A stretch of DNA of 64,000 nucleotides, taken from positions 72,655,827 to 72,719,826 of the forward strand of contig NC_054704.1 of assembly GCF_016097555.1 (NCBI RefSeq), in the 5' to 3' direction. Positions 22,871 through 34,990 of this stretch are shown in pieces. The notes under the pieces are model-generated. The model did no database searches and was not told the DNA's origin. It saw nothing but the letters and a program-made list of their open reading frames with translations. The translations under genes and the position numbers were made by a program. Positions within the stretch are counted from its first letter, which is position 1, and each line of letters opens with the position of its first letter. Source of the DNA: Gigantopelta aegis. Its lineage: Eukaryota > Mollusca > Gastropoda > Neomphalida > Peltospiridae.

Positions 22871-23762
22871 ATATCGGCTTATCAGTCAAACTTTGACCTA
22901 TAATTATGAATACTACAACCCCTTCCCTAAAGTATTAACTAAAGAAAGTGGACTCTTTCATGACTCATTTTTGATATAAAAGGATGTTTTTACAACACCC
23001 ATAGTTTCACATAAAATTGTAGAACTTACGTGTAGTTTCAAGCACAAGGCTACTTGACAGTGGTACTGGATGAAATAAAATTGCAAACATGTTTTGCCCA
23101 GATAACCCTTTTTTTTTTTCTTTCTTTTTTTTTTTTTTTTTTTACAACACACACTGATATACATATATGCATCAATAATGGCAGGACTTCTGATTGGTAG
23201 TATGAACTGTGCTATTAAAAATGTACAGCTATAGTTGTGGCTAAAGTACATAATTCACTTTTTTAAACTCAGTTAAGCTTGAACTTAATAATTTTCTGCT
23301 TCTGACATTTTAATCTGGAAGTCAAAACTAGAAGTTGAGAAGCAGTTCTAAACCACTTTAACTAATATAAACTTTACTCTCATTTTAGATAAATTTAAAT
23401 TAATAATGTTTTTTTAGGGTTTTTTTATGATATCTAATTTAATATTGGTTATCCTAATTTCGACATACTTGGCATTAACACATACTTGGCATTAACTTGC
23501 TGCAATCTTTTAAGATGGAAAGCAAAATCTGCCTGTGAACCCGATTATCAGAAAGCAAATTGTGTATTCCGAGTGGCAGTGGCTTCTTGCTTCCTGTTAA
23601 TTTCAAGCCATGCTTGTGCATGTTTTTTTAAATCAAAGGTGACTTGAAAATTCTGTTTATACTCAACAAAATTAATTAAGTTCCAATAGATCTTTTGGTC
23701 AGCATTGTGATCTGGTGGTGTCATTAAAGAAAACCAACTTTTAAAACGTTTTTACTAGTGTT
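22871..23762. other. AT-rich spacer
   Basis: No gene. A poly-T/C tract lies at 23109-23142. gatctggtggtgtcattaaa near 23710 is a decayed SINE A-tail scrap. Confidence 0.45.
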
Positions 23763-23914
23763 CAGAGAACATTTTGTTTTCAAAATCTGGATTAGCGATA
23801 TTTCTAGTGCATTGAAAATTGATTAGAAACTACTGCTTAATGTTTTAAAATTGTGTAGCGTTCTCGACACTTGTGCAGTGAATCATGAAGTGATACTAAA
23901 CAAAATGTTCCCTC
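23763..23914. mobile_element. Short inverted-repeat element (gattagcga family), copy 1
   Basis: Ends agaacattttgtttt and aaacaaaatgttccct are inverted. The interior carries several (g)attagcga-like strings. It matches 25677-25819 along its whole length. Confidence 0.65.
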
Positions 23915-24028
23915 ATGTTGTATTACACCAGCAAGTGTTGATCAGAGATGTTTTCTAACTGTTTGAGTAAAAGCCTTGCTAGCATTGTAAAAGCAAACCA
24001 AAAAGTATTTTATACTAGATATATATAC

Positions 24029-24667
24029 AGGCGAACCTGTCTATGGCAGCCATTCGTGGGACATGACAAAAGTGGCCGCCATAGAGAGGTGGCCGCCGTA
24101 TGCAGGTCATATATAAGTCCGAATTTTTAAAAACAATTACACGTATGTTGCAATAGAACTATTTAGGTGGCATTTTGAAAATAAATATCAGAAATAAACT
24201 GCAGCAGTATTTAATTCCTTCTAGAGTTGACACGTTTAACTCAAGTTGTTTTAGGCTAGATACCCTCTTATCAACTGCGTTTAATGACCACCGCCGATGA
24301 CTAGTACATCGCACCGTTAATCCAGATTAAAAACACTTGTGAATTAACGAACACAGCTAAGCGACCGACGACCTTTAAAGGACCGCTGTTTATCAAGCCA
24401 ATTGGTTATATCAACAAAAACATCTTACGTTCTTTTTTACGATTGCCGACATTTCTTTATAACTTGCACTAAAAAACAATTGTGGCCGCGATAGCAGGTT
24501 CATTTTCACTTTTTTATGACAAAAGTGAGGCCGCTGGCCGCGTTGAGCAGGTGGTTGCCATATAGAGGTAAAATATATAGTAAAATTCATTGGGGGGACC
24601 TCAGGGTGGCCGCCATGGACAGGTGGCCACCATATGGAGGTGGCCGCGATGGCAGGTTTGACGTGTG

Positions 24668-24668
<1 letters not shown>
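24029..24668. mobile_element. Non-autonomous DNA element with iterated ggtggccgcc subterminal repeats
   Basis: The left end gcgaacctgtctatggcagc is mirrored by the right end gccgcgatggcaggtttgac. Near both ends the string gtggccgccat(a) is repeated several times, a typical arrangement for transposase-binding sites. About 640 bp with an AT-rich centre and no coding capacity. Confidence 0.6.
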
Positions 24669-24702
<34 letters not shown>

Positions 24703-25676
24703 AAATGCTGAAAAGATCTACTATCCCTTGATTTTGATGAGTATATATTATTCCATATTTATAATTATATCTTTTAAATGTATACAAAATAGGGAAAAGA
24801 AAAACCTGATTTTTTTTTCTTCAAAATTCTTATCTTGTATGTTTTAATTTTTCTACATGTTTTTGAGTTGTAGCTAAATTTTAAACATTTAATTCTTCTC
24901 TTTTTTATTATTATTATTTTATTTTTTTTATTTTTTTTGGTTGCTTTATATAGAAATTAAAGTGTTAAATTTATTTAAGATTTATTCGTCCGTGCATAAA
25001 AGTTATTACTTCATTCACTCATGCTGAAGGAGTCTTTAAACTTTTTATTAAGTATTATTATAAACAGCTATTGTTGTTTTCATTTTATTTTACTCTGAGT
25101 TTTTTGCGATTTACAAAGTGAAACATGCAGAAAATTAAAGCATAATGTTTGATACTTGTTTCAGGCAGCTAGTGTTTTGAACAAAACGCAAGACATGTCT
25201 CACTATTTTTTGGTAATTTTACCATTAGGTTTTTCATTTTCTCCAAATGTGTTTTCACAATTTTGAAAAATCAAGTGATGGAGTGAACCGTTTGGTGTTA
25301 GTTGATTCTGTTTAGAAAAAAAGAACAAACCTGTATTTGTTTCTATGTTTCACATTTGTATTATTAGAAACAACGAGACTGATGGGAGACTTTTATTACT
25401 GTAGGTTTTTAACAATTATATTTGTCAATCAAGTCAGAGACATGCAGGATCTTTCATAGCCTAAGACTTACTTTGAAAACAAATACTCATTTCTTTTAAT
25501 CTCTTGATTAATACATGTATTAATTATTAATGTTTACAAATTTAACCATTTTATACAACTCTTGTATGACTGATTTTTTGCCCCCATTAATTTTTATATT
25601 TGTGAAGCACCTGTGTAATTGTTTATATCAACACTTGATGACTTTTTAATATTTCTCCTGTGTATGCAGGGAATGT
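24669..25676. other. AT-rich spacer
   Basis: No gene. Short TA/TG microsatellite at 24665-24703. Confidence 0.45.
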
Positions 25677-25819
25677 TTTGTTTTTAAAATCTTGATTAGC
25701 GATATTTCTCGTCAGTTGAAAATTGATTAGCAAATACTATTTAATGTTTTAAAATTGAGTAGCGATTTCTGAAACTTGTGTAGCGAATCACGACACGATA
25801 CTGAACAAAATGTTCCCTG
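25677..25819. mobile_element. Short CAGGG-ended element (gattagcga family), copy 2
   Basis: Starts cagggaatgttttgt and ends acaaaatgttccctg, inverted. Repeats the 23763-23914 element. Confidence 0.7.
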
Positions 25820-25875
25820 GTCTGCATGGTACAAAAATGTATTTGTATTGCTATGAGACACAATTAGATAAACAT

Positions 25876-26028
25876 CAGGGTCCATATTTTCGAAGCTATC
25901 TTAGCCTACGAAATCGTGAAATCATCGTAAGCTATGACGTCACTATGGCGTGCACTATAGTGACGTCACAACCTACGACGGTTTTACAATTTCGTAGCGC
26001 TAAGATGGCTTCGAAAATAGGGCCCCAG
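25876..26028. mobile_element. Palindromic MITE of about 150 bp
   Basis: Left gggtccatattttcgaagct and right gcttcgaaaatagggcccc (inverted), with arms extending through ttagcctacgaaatcg. The centre holds tgacgtcac twice in inverted orientation. Confidence 0.75.
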
Positions 26029-26789
26029 TTTCTGAGGTCATCATATAATTTTTATGCTAACAGCAGGGAGATTGATACTGGTAGTATCCAACATCAACCT
26101 AATGTAAAGGTTATTATCTTTTAAAGTATCAGCTAAGAATGGGGATAGTCCATTATCATCGTGGCAGGCAGGGATGAAAATCTGGTGTTTAATTTTATTA
26201 CCTACATATCAGGATGTACGATGAACAGCAGGCTTGACAAAGCTAAAACAAATTTTAGGGACGAAACATTTTAGGGAAAGGTGTGCAAAAGCATATTAAG
26301 GTACTTATTTCTGTATTGTATTTACTCTCTCAAGGGTTTATTTGTGGGGTTTTTGTTCGGTTTGTGGGGGGTTTATTATGGAGATTTTTGGTGGTTTTGT
26401 TTTTTTTTTGTGGGATTTGGGGTGGTATTAGGCAAAGATTGGAATGGTGAATGCTTTCTCTTATGAGCAATATCAGAAACTCAACTCTTAAGTGTAACAT
26501 AATAAAATTAACTTGGGGAATGCTTATTGGTTTTAGTACTATTCATCGACGTAAAATAAATGTAGATACCATAACAAGTAACATTTGATAACAGGATTAT
26601 ATTGCCATCAAAACAACAGCATCAAATATCATCTGATAAGGTGTTACAAAATATTTAATATTGAAAATAGTTTCCAAACTTTGTTTTTATACATTTAATT
26701 TTGTACCATCTTTGAAACCATTTATATTTGTCCTGTTGAAACCAGAACAAAATTATTTAAATGTGTAAACAAATGTGCCGTTTCCCCCC
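26029..26789. other. AT-rich spacer
   Basis: No gene or repeat recognised apart from a short GT-rich stretch near 26340-26420. Confidence 0.45.
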
Positions 26790-27115
26790 GAGTCGTGAAG
26801 TATACTTGAAAAAGGAATTGGAAGGTTTATCTAGACTTTTCTAAGCCTGTCATTTGACAGACTGTTCCTTGAGTCTAGTCGTGAAGTATACTTGACAAAG
26901 GAAATGGAAGGTTTATCTAGACTTTACTAAGCCTGTCATTTGATAGGTTGTTCTTTAAGTCGAGTCGTGAAGTATACTTGACAAAGGAAATGAAAAGTTT
27001 ATCTAGACTTTATTAAGCCTGTAATTTGATAGACTGTTTTGTTGGTGTTCCTAGAGTCGAGAGATGGAAGGTTTATCTAGCTTTATTAAGCCTGCCATTT
27101 GATAAGACTGTTTTA
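26790..27115. repeat. Degenerate tandem repeat, about 86-bp unit, four copies
   Basis: gtgaagtatacttga at 26795, 26881 and 26967 (period 86). A fourth unit keeps only gaaggtttatctag and aagcctgccatttgata. Confidence 0.8.
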
Positions 27116-27867
27116 CTGTTGTTACGAACCAACGACAACGACAACCAAGTCATTCCCTGAGACCTACAGAACAACATCTTCCTCAGCCAGCTACTGCCAC
27201 CATGTTTGAACCACACCAGTCCACACACAGTTATTGGGCTGTGATGAGGCATTCCAAATGTATGGTCTCTTTTATAAATTGATATATAAATTGTCTTTTG
27301 TACCATTCAGAGTTGTTTTATTTTTTACAAATGTGTGCATAGTGCATGTATGTAGCACGGTTCTGAATTTAAGCAAGAAAGAAATATTTTATTTAACAAC
27401 TAAACATATTTTTATTTGGCTGTAGTGGTGTCATTAAACAAAACCAACTGTAACACTTTTATTTGGTTTAAACAGTTTTCTGTGGTCTTGGCAATTGGCC
27501 AACACTCATTAGCCTATATTAGCCTAATATGGCCTCTCACAAGATTTTGCAAGCAATAAAATAAAAATAATAATTATAACTTATTCCAGATTTTCAAACA
27601 TTATTATTTAAAGAAGTATGTACCACACAGTTAATGATAGAGGAAACCCACTAGCAATGCCATGGGCTACTCTCTCTCCATTACCAGCGAGGTATCTTTT
27701 ATATGCACCATCCTACAGAATGGATAGTACATACCACAGCCTTTGTTGCAGTTCTGAAAGGAATTTTTGTTTGATTTATCAGCTGTGTTTTAGGCTTGTT
27801 CCATGGTGTTTGGTACTGCATGTTGCTGCTGACCCATCGTTTATAAACCTAAGTGTTATAAAGGACG
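27116..27867. mobile_element. Spacer with a split, decayed B-tail SINE
   Basis: gaaatattttatttaacaac near 27382 looks like a minus-strand B tail. The continuation (aggaaacccactagcaatgc, tatatgcaccatcctacag) appears only at 27640-27725. The intervening 200 bp may be an insert. No gene. Confidence 0.45.
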
Positions 27868-28400
27868 GACGGAATGTTTTATTTAATGATGCATTCAACA
27901 CATTTTAATTACAGTTACATGATCAAACATATGGTTAGAGACCACAGATATTGACAGAGGAAACCCACTGCAGTCACACAATAGGCTACTCTTTCCTATT
28001 CATTTCATAGCAAAATTATTTTCGTGCTTATATCCAATTAAGGTTCAAGCACTCTGTCCTGGGCACACACCTCAGCTATCTGGGCTGTCTGTCCAAGACA
28101 GTGGGTTAGTTGTTAGTGAAAGAGAATAGGGTAGTAGTGATCTTACACCTATCCAATGAATCGTTAAAAGTCACTCGGGGGTTGGACCCGGTACCGAGCT
28201 GCGAAGCCTGTACCTACCAGCCTCATGTCCGATGGCTTAACGATAATGGCCTCGGTGGCCGGTTCTTTCTTATTATCAGCAAGGGATCTTTTATATGCAG
28301 CATCCCATAGACAAGATGGTATATATCAAACTGTTGCACCAGTAGTGCAGCACTGGCTGGAACGAAAAATGGGCCAATTGACGAAATGATCCAAGTGTAA
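27868..28400 (-). mobile_element. Chimeric SINE, A head / B tail, split by a family C SINE
   Basis: The B tail at 27868-28003 (aatgttttatttaatgatgc, aggctactctttcc) resumes at 28263 with tcagcaagggatcttttat and ends in an A-type head (cactggctggaacgaaaaat). The join shows a ctttcctat / ctttcttat near-duplication. Confidence 0.75.
28004..28262 (-). mobile_element. SINE family C, nested
   Basis: On the plus strand it starts gtgcttatatccaattaagg and ends gataatggcctcggtggccg. Confidence 0.8.
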
Positions 28401-28404
28401 TCAA

Positions 28405-28660
28405 CTTTTCATTGCAACATATTTCCGTGCTTATATGCAATTAAGGTTCAGGCATGCTGTCCTCGACACACACCTCAGCTATCTGGTCTGACTGTCCAGT
28501 GCGTTAGTTGTTGGTGAGAGAGAAGAGGGTATGGTGGTCTTGCGCCTACCCATTGAGTTGTTAAAACTCGCTCTGGGTAGGAGCCTGTACCGGGCTGTGA
28601 ACCCTATACCTACCAGCCTTATGTCCGATGGCTGAACCACGACACCACCTAGGCCAATTT
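28405..28660 (-). mobile_element. SINE family C
   Basis: gtgcttatatgcaattaagg to gaaccacgacaccacctagg on the plus strand. A second family C copy immediately beside the nested one, same orientation. Confidence 0.8.
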
Positions 28661-29265
28661 TGAGTTTTTATATTGCATGTCTCGCCAACATGAATATGAA
28701 TCTATTATGATTAGTGTATCGCCTTTATGAATGGATGAATGTTTAACAACACCACAGCACCTTTACAAAGTAACAAAGGCGAGATTGGGGTATTACATGT
28801 TCATGTCGATATACATTTTAAAAATAACTTCAATTTATAAAAAAAAAAAAAAAAAATTTTTTAAATTAAAGTTAAATTTGTTTGTTGTTTATTTAACATG
28901 CTGTGAGATGAACATCTTATGGATGATGCATGTATCGGCAACTCCAAATATAGGTTTATGGCAATTAATTGAATATCAAAATTGTAATGTATATGTTCCG
29001 AGTCGCATTCAGTATGACTTGGTCACTGGATTCTTTTCTTGTCACACTGGTTTGAAAGAAAACAGCAAATTTTGGAGGCAACATTTGCCTGGCATAATTT
29101 TACTTTGTTTGCCTCAAGTGTCCACTGTCCACTAATTATTTTTCAATATATATATATTTTTTTCTCTCTTATTAAAATTATTTAGTTGTAATTTTTTATG
29201 GGTGAAAAGTTTAAAGTATAATGTTTATAAAGTATAAAAGTTAGAAATACTTAAATATTTAAATA
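28661..29265. other. AT-rich spacer
   Basis: No convincing gene. A 134-codon frame at 28731-29135 crosses a poly-A run and lacks recognisable motifs. Confidence 0.45.
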
Positions 29266-29267
29266 TA

Positions 29268-30288
29268 CTCTCCAAAAAAAGTAGGGGAACCTGAAATATT
29301 AATGTTAATATCAACTATTAGACCGAACATACGTTATGACCACACACATCCTAGTAAAGAACGTTCAGGTCTGTTTATCAACACACCGAAACACATTCCA
29401 TAGTTTGCACATGCATCACGCAATTGCCCCGTACACGTGCGTGGGGTGTCATTCTCGATTTTGACAGTTTCCAGGAAGGTCCATTAATCGCTGTGGAACA
29501 TTATTTCTGTCAATCTTTTTTCATTCTGTTGATCATACAGTTGTTATTGTTTTGTTTTTAGTCATTTTTATTGTTTGAATTTGCGATTTACAGATAAAAA
29601 AAACCCGTCAACTTTTAAATTTCACTTCTGACCCCAATCGTCCTTCGAGATCTTTGGTGGTCATAAAACCAACTGTAATACTGAACTACCGGTTGTAATA
29701 TTTGCCCAATTAATTCACTATTATCTTATAACCATTCCCCACAGCTAAGGCCAGTATTTTTTTATTATTCGGTTTACGAACCCGCCGACGTAAATTTTGC
29801 TCAAATAAAAAATTTAAAAAAAGTATTTTTCACTTATTTTTTAATTTTTTGCCGCCGACTTCCACAAATAGCTCTAAAGAAAAAACCCAGTTACCATTCT
29901 AGTCTATTGTGGCGCATTTCGTAAGGTAACAGTGAGAAATAACACTTATTTCGTCAATAAATATACCGTTGTAGATACGAATTGTTAATTCGTCTTCGGT
30001 CGCTCTTTCGGTCCGATTCACTATTTCGCTCCGATTTCTATGCACCGCGCGGTTGCGCACAGAGATGCCTTGTCAATCTTATTTTGTTACAAAGAATCCA
30101 CATCTATCAAAATCACCCCTACTGATACACCCCAAACAGGTTTTTTTTTTTTTTTTTCTCCTTCCTCCTACCTTTGTGCACAAAAGTTCTTGTTCGTAAA
30201 CCTAAAAATTAAAAAATACTGGTCTAATATACTTTACAATTTTGGTAATTGTAAATTCTTATTAGAGTTCCCCTACATTTTTGAAGAG
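29268..30288. mobile_element. Non-autonomous Tc1/mariner-like element
   Basis: The left end ctctccaaaaaaagtagggg and right end cccctacatttttgaagag are inverted and flanked by TA (29266-29267 and 30289-30290). No transposase frame. About half its length is a nested element at 29749-30224. Confidence 0.75.
29749..30224. mobile_element. PIF/Harbinger-like MITE nested in the Tc1-like element
   Basis: The left end ggccagtatttttttattat and right end ttaaaaaatactggtc are inverted and extend to ggtttacgaac/gttcgtaaacc. TAA lies at 29746-29748 and 30225-30227. A 3-bp TWA duplication with GGCC-type ends fits PIF/Harbinger. Confidence 0.6.
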
Positions 30289-30461
30289 TATATATACCTG
30301 TAGTATACTGTACAAATAGCGTGCGCTAGAACAGTTTGCTTTAAATGTGCACATAAAGCCCTATGACCTGACCTGACCTGTGCAAATACTACACATGCGC
30401 AAATACGTATAACAGTTTCTGTGCCTATGGCCTTCATACTGAATAAAATTGTCTGGTCTAT
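30289..30461. other. Short spacer
   Basis: No gene. Contains cctgacctgacctg, a 5-bp repeat. Confidence 0.4.
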
Positions 30462-30466
30462 TATAA

Positions 30467-30653
30467 CATGGGCGACCGAACCCCCTCTGAAATCGCTTTT
30501 TTTAATAATTTAATATATCTGACATTATTATATTTACTCAACATAGAAATATATGCCCAATATCTCTGCAATCTATTTTGGAACCCCCCCCCCCCCCTTT
30601 TCAAAATTCTATGTATTGGAACCCCCCTTTTCAAAATCCTATGTACGCCCATG
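30467..30653. mobile_element. Short CATGGGCG-ended hAT-like element with TATAA duplication
   Basis: The left end catgggcgacc and right end gtacgcccatg are inverted. TATAA sits at 30462-30466 and 30654-30658. Contains a poly-C tract and an internal repeat (ttttcaaaatcctatgta). Confidence 0.65.
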
Positions 30654-30658
30654 TATAA

Positions 30659-32260
30659 TGCTTACATTTCAAAGCAAAAGTTAATTCGTTGTTGCTTGAA
30701 GCCACCATAATGGCATTGTCCTACTTTGAGATACTGCCTTTAACATGCAAACAATCATGTCATTGTCACCGAGTTCGTGCTATCGATATATCGTAATTTA
30801 TTCCTAGACACTTATTTTAGTGTGACACTTCAGAGCCAATATGTTTGTTATCAGGCTAGCATTAAACCTAACTTTCATTATGCAACTGCTAGTTGCTGGC
30901 AAACACTTGTATTTTCCTACATTTGAGTTACTGTACGCAGGATAATAGTTGACAGTAACCGGTATGTATCACAGCTACAAAAATGTGCGCAATGAATGTA
31001 GGAGACTTGCGCAATGTATTGTTATTGTCAAACATGTTGCAACATACCAGTAGGCCTACTTAGTGTTAAGGGGAGTCAATGTAGCTTCCTGGTGTGGATC
31101 TAGTATTGACTTAATGTGCCCCGCATAAGCGTACGAGACAGGGAGCAGGTGTGTGTGGGGGGGGGGGGGGGGGGGCTGCCAAAACCTCAAATTCGGGCAA
31201 AAATTATACAGATATTCTGAAAAAATGTGCTAACCTGAAACTTTTTACCATGTATTTCCATCATTCTACCCTCAGAATTAGTTGTAATCCATGTAAAAAT
31301 GCGTAGTGATTCGTTTCCAACCCAATGTAGGTGTTTGGTAATAATGCTAACATGAATAAACAGAGGTAGGACCAGGGGGACGCGTCCCAAAAATGTGGCC
31401 TCAAAATGTTCAAGTGCCCTTTTTTTCTTTAATAAGTTTTTTGCACGTAAGCATTTTTAGCTGCATGAAGTTAAGTTATGCGTGTATGCGCAAGCTTGCA
31501 GATGTGTGTCTGTGTTACTGAGTCTCATTGGGGTTCACTACATTGTCTAACGCTAGTAATGAGCGTCTTAAAGTTGCGTAATCAAAGCTGCATAATAGAA
31601 TCTGCATAATGATAACCTAATAGTTTTTGCTTTGAAATTGTATAGATTTTCAAAATTACTAATGAAGAATAGGCTCTGTCATTTTTATGTATATCTGCCC
31701 TACCTAGAAAGCTGTCTCTACAACTATAATTTATGCCCCTTTGTATCGTTTTTTTTTTTTTAATGTATAACTGCCTCACCTAGACAGAGCCGTCCCTAAA
31801 ATAGTTCCAGTTAGTTGTAATTTTCAAGTGCTCCTTTATATCGTTTTTATGTATAACTGTCCTACCTAGACCGAGCCGTCCCAAGAATAGTGTCTTTTAA
31901 AGTTTTAATTTAAAAGTGCTTACAAGTGCCCCTTTGTATGGTGGGGTTTTTTTTTAGTAGTTTTTTTGTAATTTTTAAAAAAAAATTTAAGGCTATATCT
32001 GCTCTACCTAAAGACATCCATCCCTAGAACAGTGCTCTTTAAAAAAACGTTATCAAAGTCAAATTATAATGAAATATGTGTCATACTTATATACGAAGCA
32101 AAGTTGATTCTATGGCTTTTTCCCGGGTCCCCCATCTCGTTCTCCCGGCCCCGGTCAACGCTAAAATTCAAGATTTATTGATTGAGATCTAAGAGTACCA
32201 AAATAATGCTTAAAATAGTTTTAAAATTATTGTTTAAAAATGGCCAATTTTGCGATTCAG
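30659..32260. other. Spacer with poly-G tract and loosely repeated acctagac segments
   Basis: No gene. A G run lies at 31159-31175. From 31660 to 32040 a block containing tgtataactg-cctacctagac-gagccgtccc recurs about four times (degenerate tandem). cgcataagcgtacgagacag (31128) and cccgtacgcctatgtgcccc (32813) may be decayed ends of one larger element. Confidence 0.45.
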
Positions 32261-32648
32261 AAAGAAAAAGAAATGTTTTATTTAACGACGCACTCAACAC
32301 ATTTTATTTACGGTTATATGGCGTCAGACATATGATTATGGACCACACAGATTTGAAGAGGAAACCCGCTGTCGCCACTACATGGGCTACTCTTTCCGAT
32401 TAGCAGCAAGGGATCTTTTATTTGCGCTTCCCACAGGCAGGATAACACAAACCATGGCCTTTGTTGAACCAGTTATGGATCACTGGTTGGTGCAAGTGGT
32501 TTACACCTACACATTGAGCCTTGCGGAGCACTCACTCAGGGTTTGGAATCGGTATCTGGATTAAAAATCCCATGACTCGACTGGGATTCGAACCCAGTAC
32601 CTACCAGTCTGTAGACCGATGACCTAACCACGACGCCACGGAGGCCTG
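32261..32648 (-). mobile_element. SINE type B head / B tail with 13-bp target duplication
   Basis: aatgttttatttaacgacgc to gacgccacggaggcctg on the plus strand. ttttgcgattcag (32248-32260) is matched by ttttgctattcag (32649-32661). Confidence 0.9.
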
Positions 32649-32661
32649 TTTTGCTATTCAG

Positions 32662-33604
32662 ATGCCAAGAAAAGGCGTTTAAACCATCCAGTTTTAAAAT
32701 TTCCCCCGGGGGAGTATGCCCCCGGACTCTCCTACACCTCGTGCAATGCTTATCCAGATTCGGGCTTTTTTGTTTACTCCGGACAAAAGCCAGTTCTGTA
32801 CAATAATGGGAGCCCGTACGCCTATGTGCCCCGTACACTAATGTGAATCCAAACTTTAAAAGTACTTGCTATGTAAATCATGTACCGGTATGTACTGGAT
32901 GGGAGCAGTCAACTCCTCTCCCCTCCCCCCCCCCCCCCCCCCCCCCAACTCGCCTCAGAAATTGGTCAACTCCCACCACACTCTTTAGTCAATTCATATC
33001 AATTGCACTGTTTAGTCAATTCATATCAATTAATGTACCAATATTTTAAGCAATAATGTGCATTAATAATTATTGTTGAATATGCATACCAGTCGGAGTC
33101 CAAAAGCCTTGCCTGGTCATTCCTTTAAGGAAATAGGGACAAACTCACAAACGTCGTTAAAATAGGCTTGACAGTTCATTGTAATAGATTATTATTAATC
33201 CGATATTAGGATATTCCCAATATAAAACCATTTAATTAGTGGTCGTAATAGCGGAGTTTCACTGTAATATTAATAAATAAAATGACACCAAAGTTGTAGA
33301 CGTCCATTTTTAATTTTGTCAAAATTATTTACGGACAGTAAAGTTTGAGGCGAGTTGTCCAAACACTGAGGCGAGTTGACCGAACACTGGGGCGAGTTAG
33401 TTTAGGGGCAAGTTGACCAGCATTCCTTTTGGAATACTGTACGTACTTTTTTTGGAATTTGCACCCTCTTCCAAGAAACTCCTATAGCCGCTCCTGGTTT
33501 CTCATTTACATGGCTGTGATTTAGTGTTTCAAAGACCCTAAAGGAAACATTGTTGGCCTATAATAACTACTTCAAATATGTTCAAATTTGTATGTTTACA
33601 GTTG
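32662..33604. other. Spacer with poly-C tract
   Basis: No gene. A C run lies at 32927-32946. The phrase aggcgagttg is repeated near 33348-33395. Confidence 0.45.
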
Positions 33605-33830
33605 TATTTCTGCAGTGATAAAGTGCTTGCCTGCTGCGCGGTACATTTTAGGATCAATCCCCGCCGGTGGGACCACTGGGGTATATCTCATTCCAGCTAA
33701 TGCTCCAAGACTGGTACAGATGTATATCAAAGGCTGTAGTACATGCTATCCTGCCTGTTGAATGATTCATATTAAAAGATCACTCTATATTAATGGAAAA
33801 TCGCTCTCCTGGCATTAAACTAATTGAACC
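33605..33830 (+). mobile_element. SINE type A, diverged
   Basis: Head tgcagtgataaagtgcttgc, B-box-like ggatcaatcccc, central domain caaaggctgtagtacatgc. The tail is not recognisable. Confidence 0.6.
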
Positions 33831-34059
33831 TCTGAAAAGTGAACTATAGTAATAATGATTTATCACATATGGTCATTTGGTGACCGCTAATTTGACATTA
33901 ACATAGCAAATAAACAAATGAAGATGTGCATTCGTATGTATTGTAACCCGAACCAATATATGAGTAACTTTTATTACAGGATATGCCTTGAAAGCTTGTG
34001 AATTATAATTTCATCTGTGACATAATTAGGGAATAAACGAAGATGTAAACCGGTGATGG

Positions 34060-34990
34060 CCAGAGTCATCAGAGGATCATTTGTATCAGATTTGGTTGAA
34101 ATCTACACAGGCGGATTATGGAGGGGGGGGGGGGGGTCCCCGTTGCACGGACCCCCCCCCCCCCTAAAAAAAACCCCACCCCACCACGTAGATCTAAATT
34201 GATGTCCACGTACAATTTATAATTTCAAATTATAAACATTTACATATTGTTTTGGACTCTCCCCCCCCCCCCCTTACCTAAAGCATAATCCGCCCCTGAA
34301 TTTACATGGTGGAATTTGAGAACAAGTTAAAAATATCTTGGCCAACCAGAAGCTAAGGTAGCCATATTAGATTTTTTAAATCGTCGCGGAAAATAATAAC
34401 ACTTCGTCAGGGCCATGAATGAATCGTTTGTATCAAATTTGGTTGAAATCTGCATGGTGAAACATGAAGGGCCATATTGGATTTTGATTTGGCCCAAAAA
34501 GTAACAACAGTTTTAGAGATCTAAGAAGATAATTTGGGCCATGTTTGGTTGAAATTTGCCTGGTGGAACTTGGGAAGAAGTCGAAATATTTTAATCGGCC
34601 TGAAAAATTATAACACTTGGTTAAGTCCATGAGAGGATCAACTGTACTGATCAAAGTTTTGTTGAAATTTGGCTGGTGGAACTTGAGAAGTCAAAAATGT
34701 CTTAGTCAGAGGCCAGGGCGGTCATTTTTTATTTCGAAGTGGCACGAAAAATAACAGCACTTGGTTAGTCATGAGAGGATCATTTATACCAAGTTTGGAT
34801 GAAATCTGCCTGGTGGGAGTTACTAGCAGTAAAATGTGTCTCGGCAAATCAAAATCCAGGGCGACCAGTTTGGAATTCGGCCTGTATTAAAACACTTGGT
34901 CAGGATCAGGAGAGGATCCTTTGGACCAAGTTTGGTTGACACCGGCGTGATGGAATTGGAGAAGAAGTCGAAAATGTGAAAGTTGACAGA
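34060..34990. repeat. Degenerate tandem repeat, units about 105-150 bp
   Basis: The string (t)ttggttgaaatctgcctgg recurs in variant form near 34092, 34440, 34547, 34660, 34793 and 34925, followed by variants of ttgagaagaagtcaaaaatg and cacttggtcaggtccatgag. The first unit is split by the element at 34108-34298. Confidence 0.7.
34108..34298. mobile_element. Short CAGGCGGATT-ended hAT-like element with 8-bp duplication
   Basis: The left end caggcggattatgg and right end cataatccgcccctg are inverted. aatctaca (34100-34107) and aatttaca (34299-34306) differ by one base. Contains poly-G and poly-C runs. It sits exactly inside one unit of the tandem repeat. Confidence 0.7.

Noticed and set aside
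31123..32835. One large element with ends near 31128 and 32813
   Set aside because: The inverted similarity (gcgtacg and neighbours) is too short and the interior shows no coding sequence.
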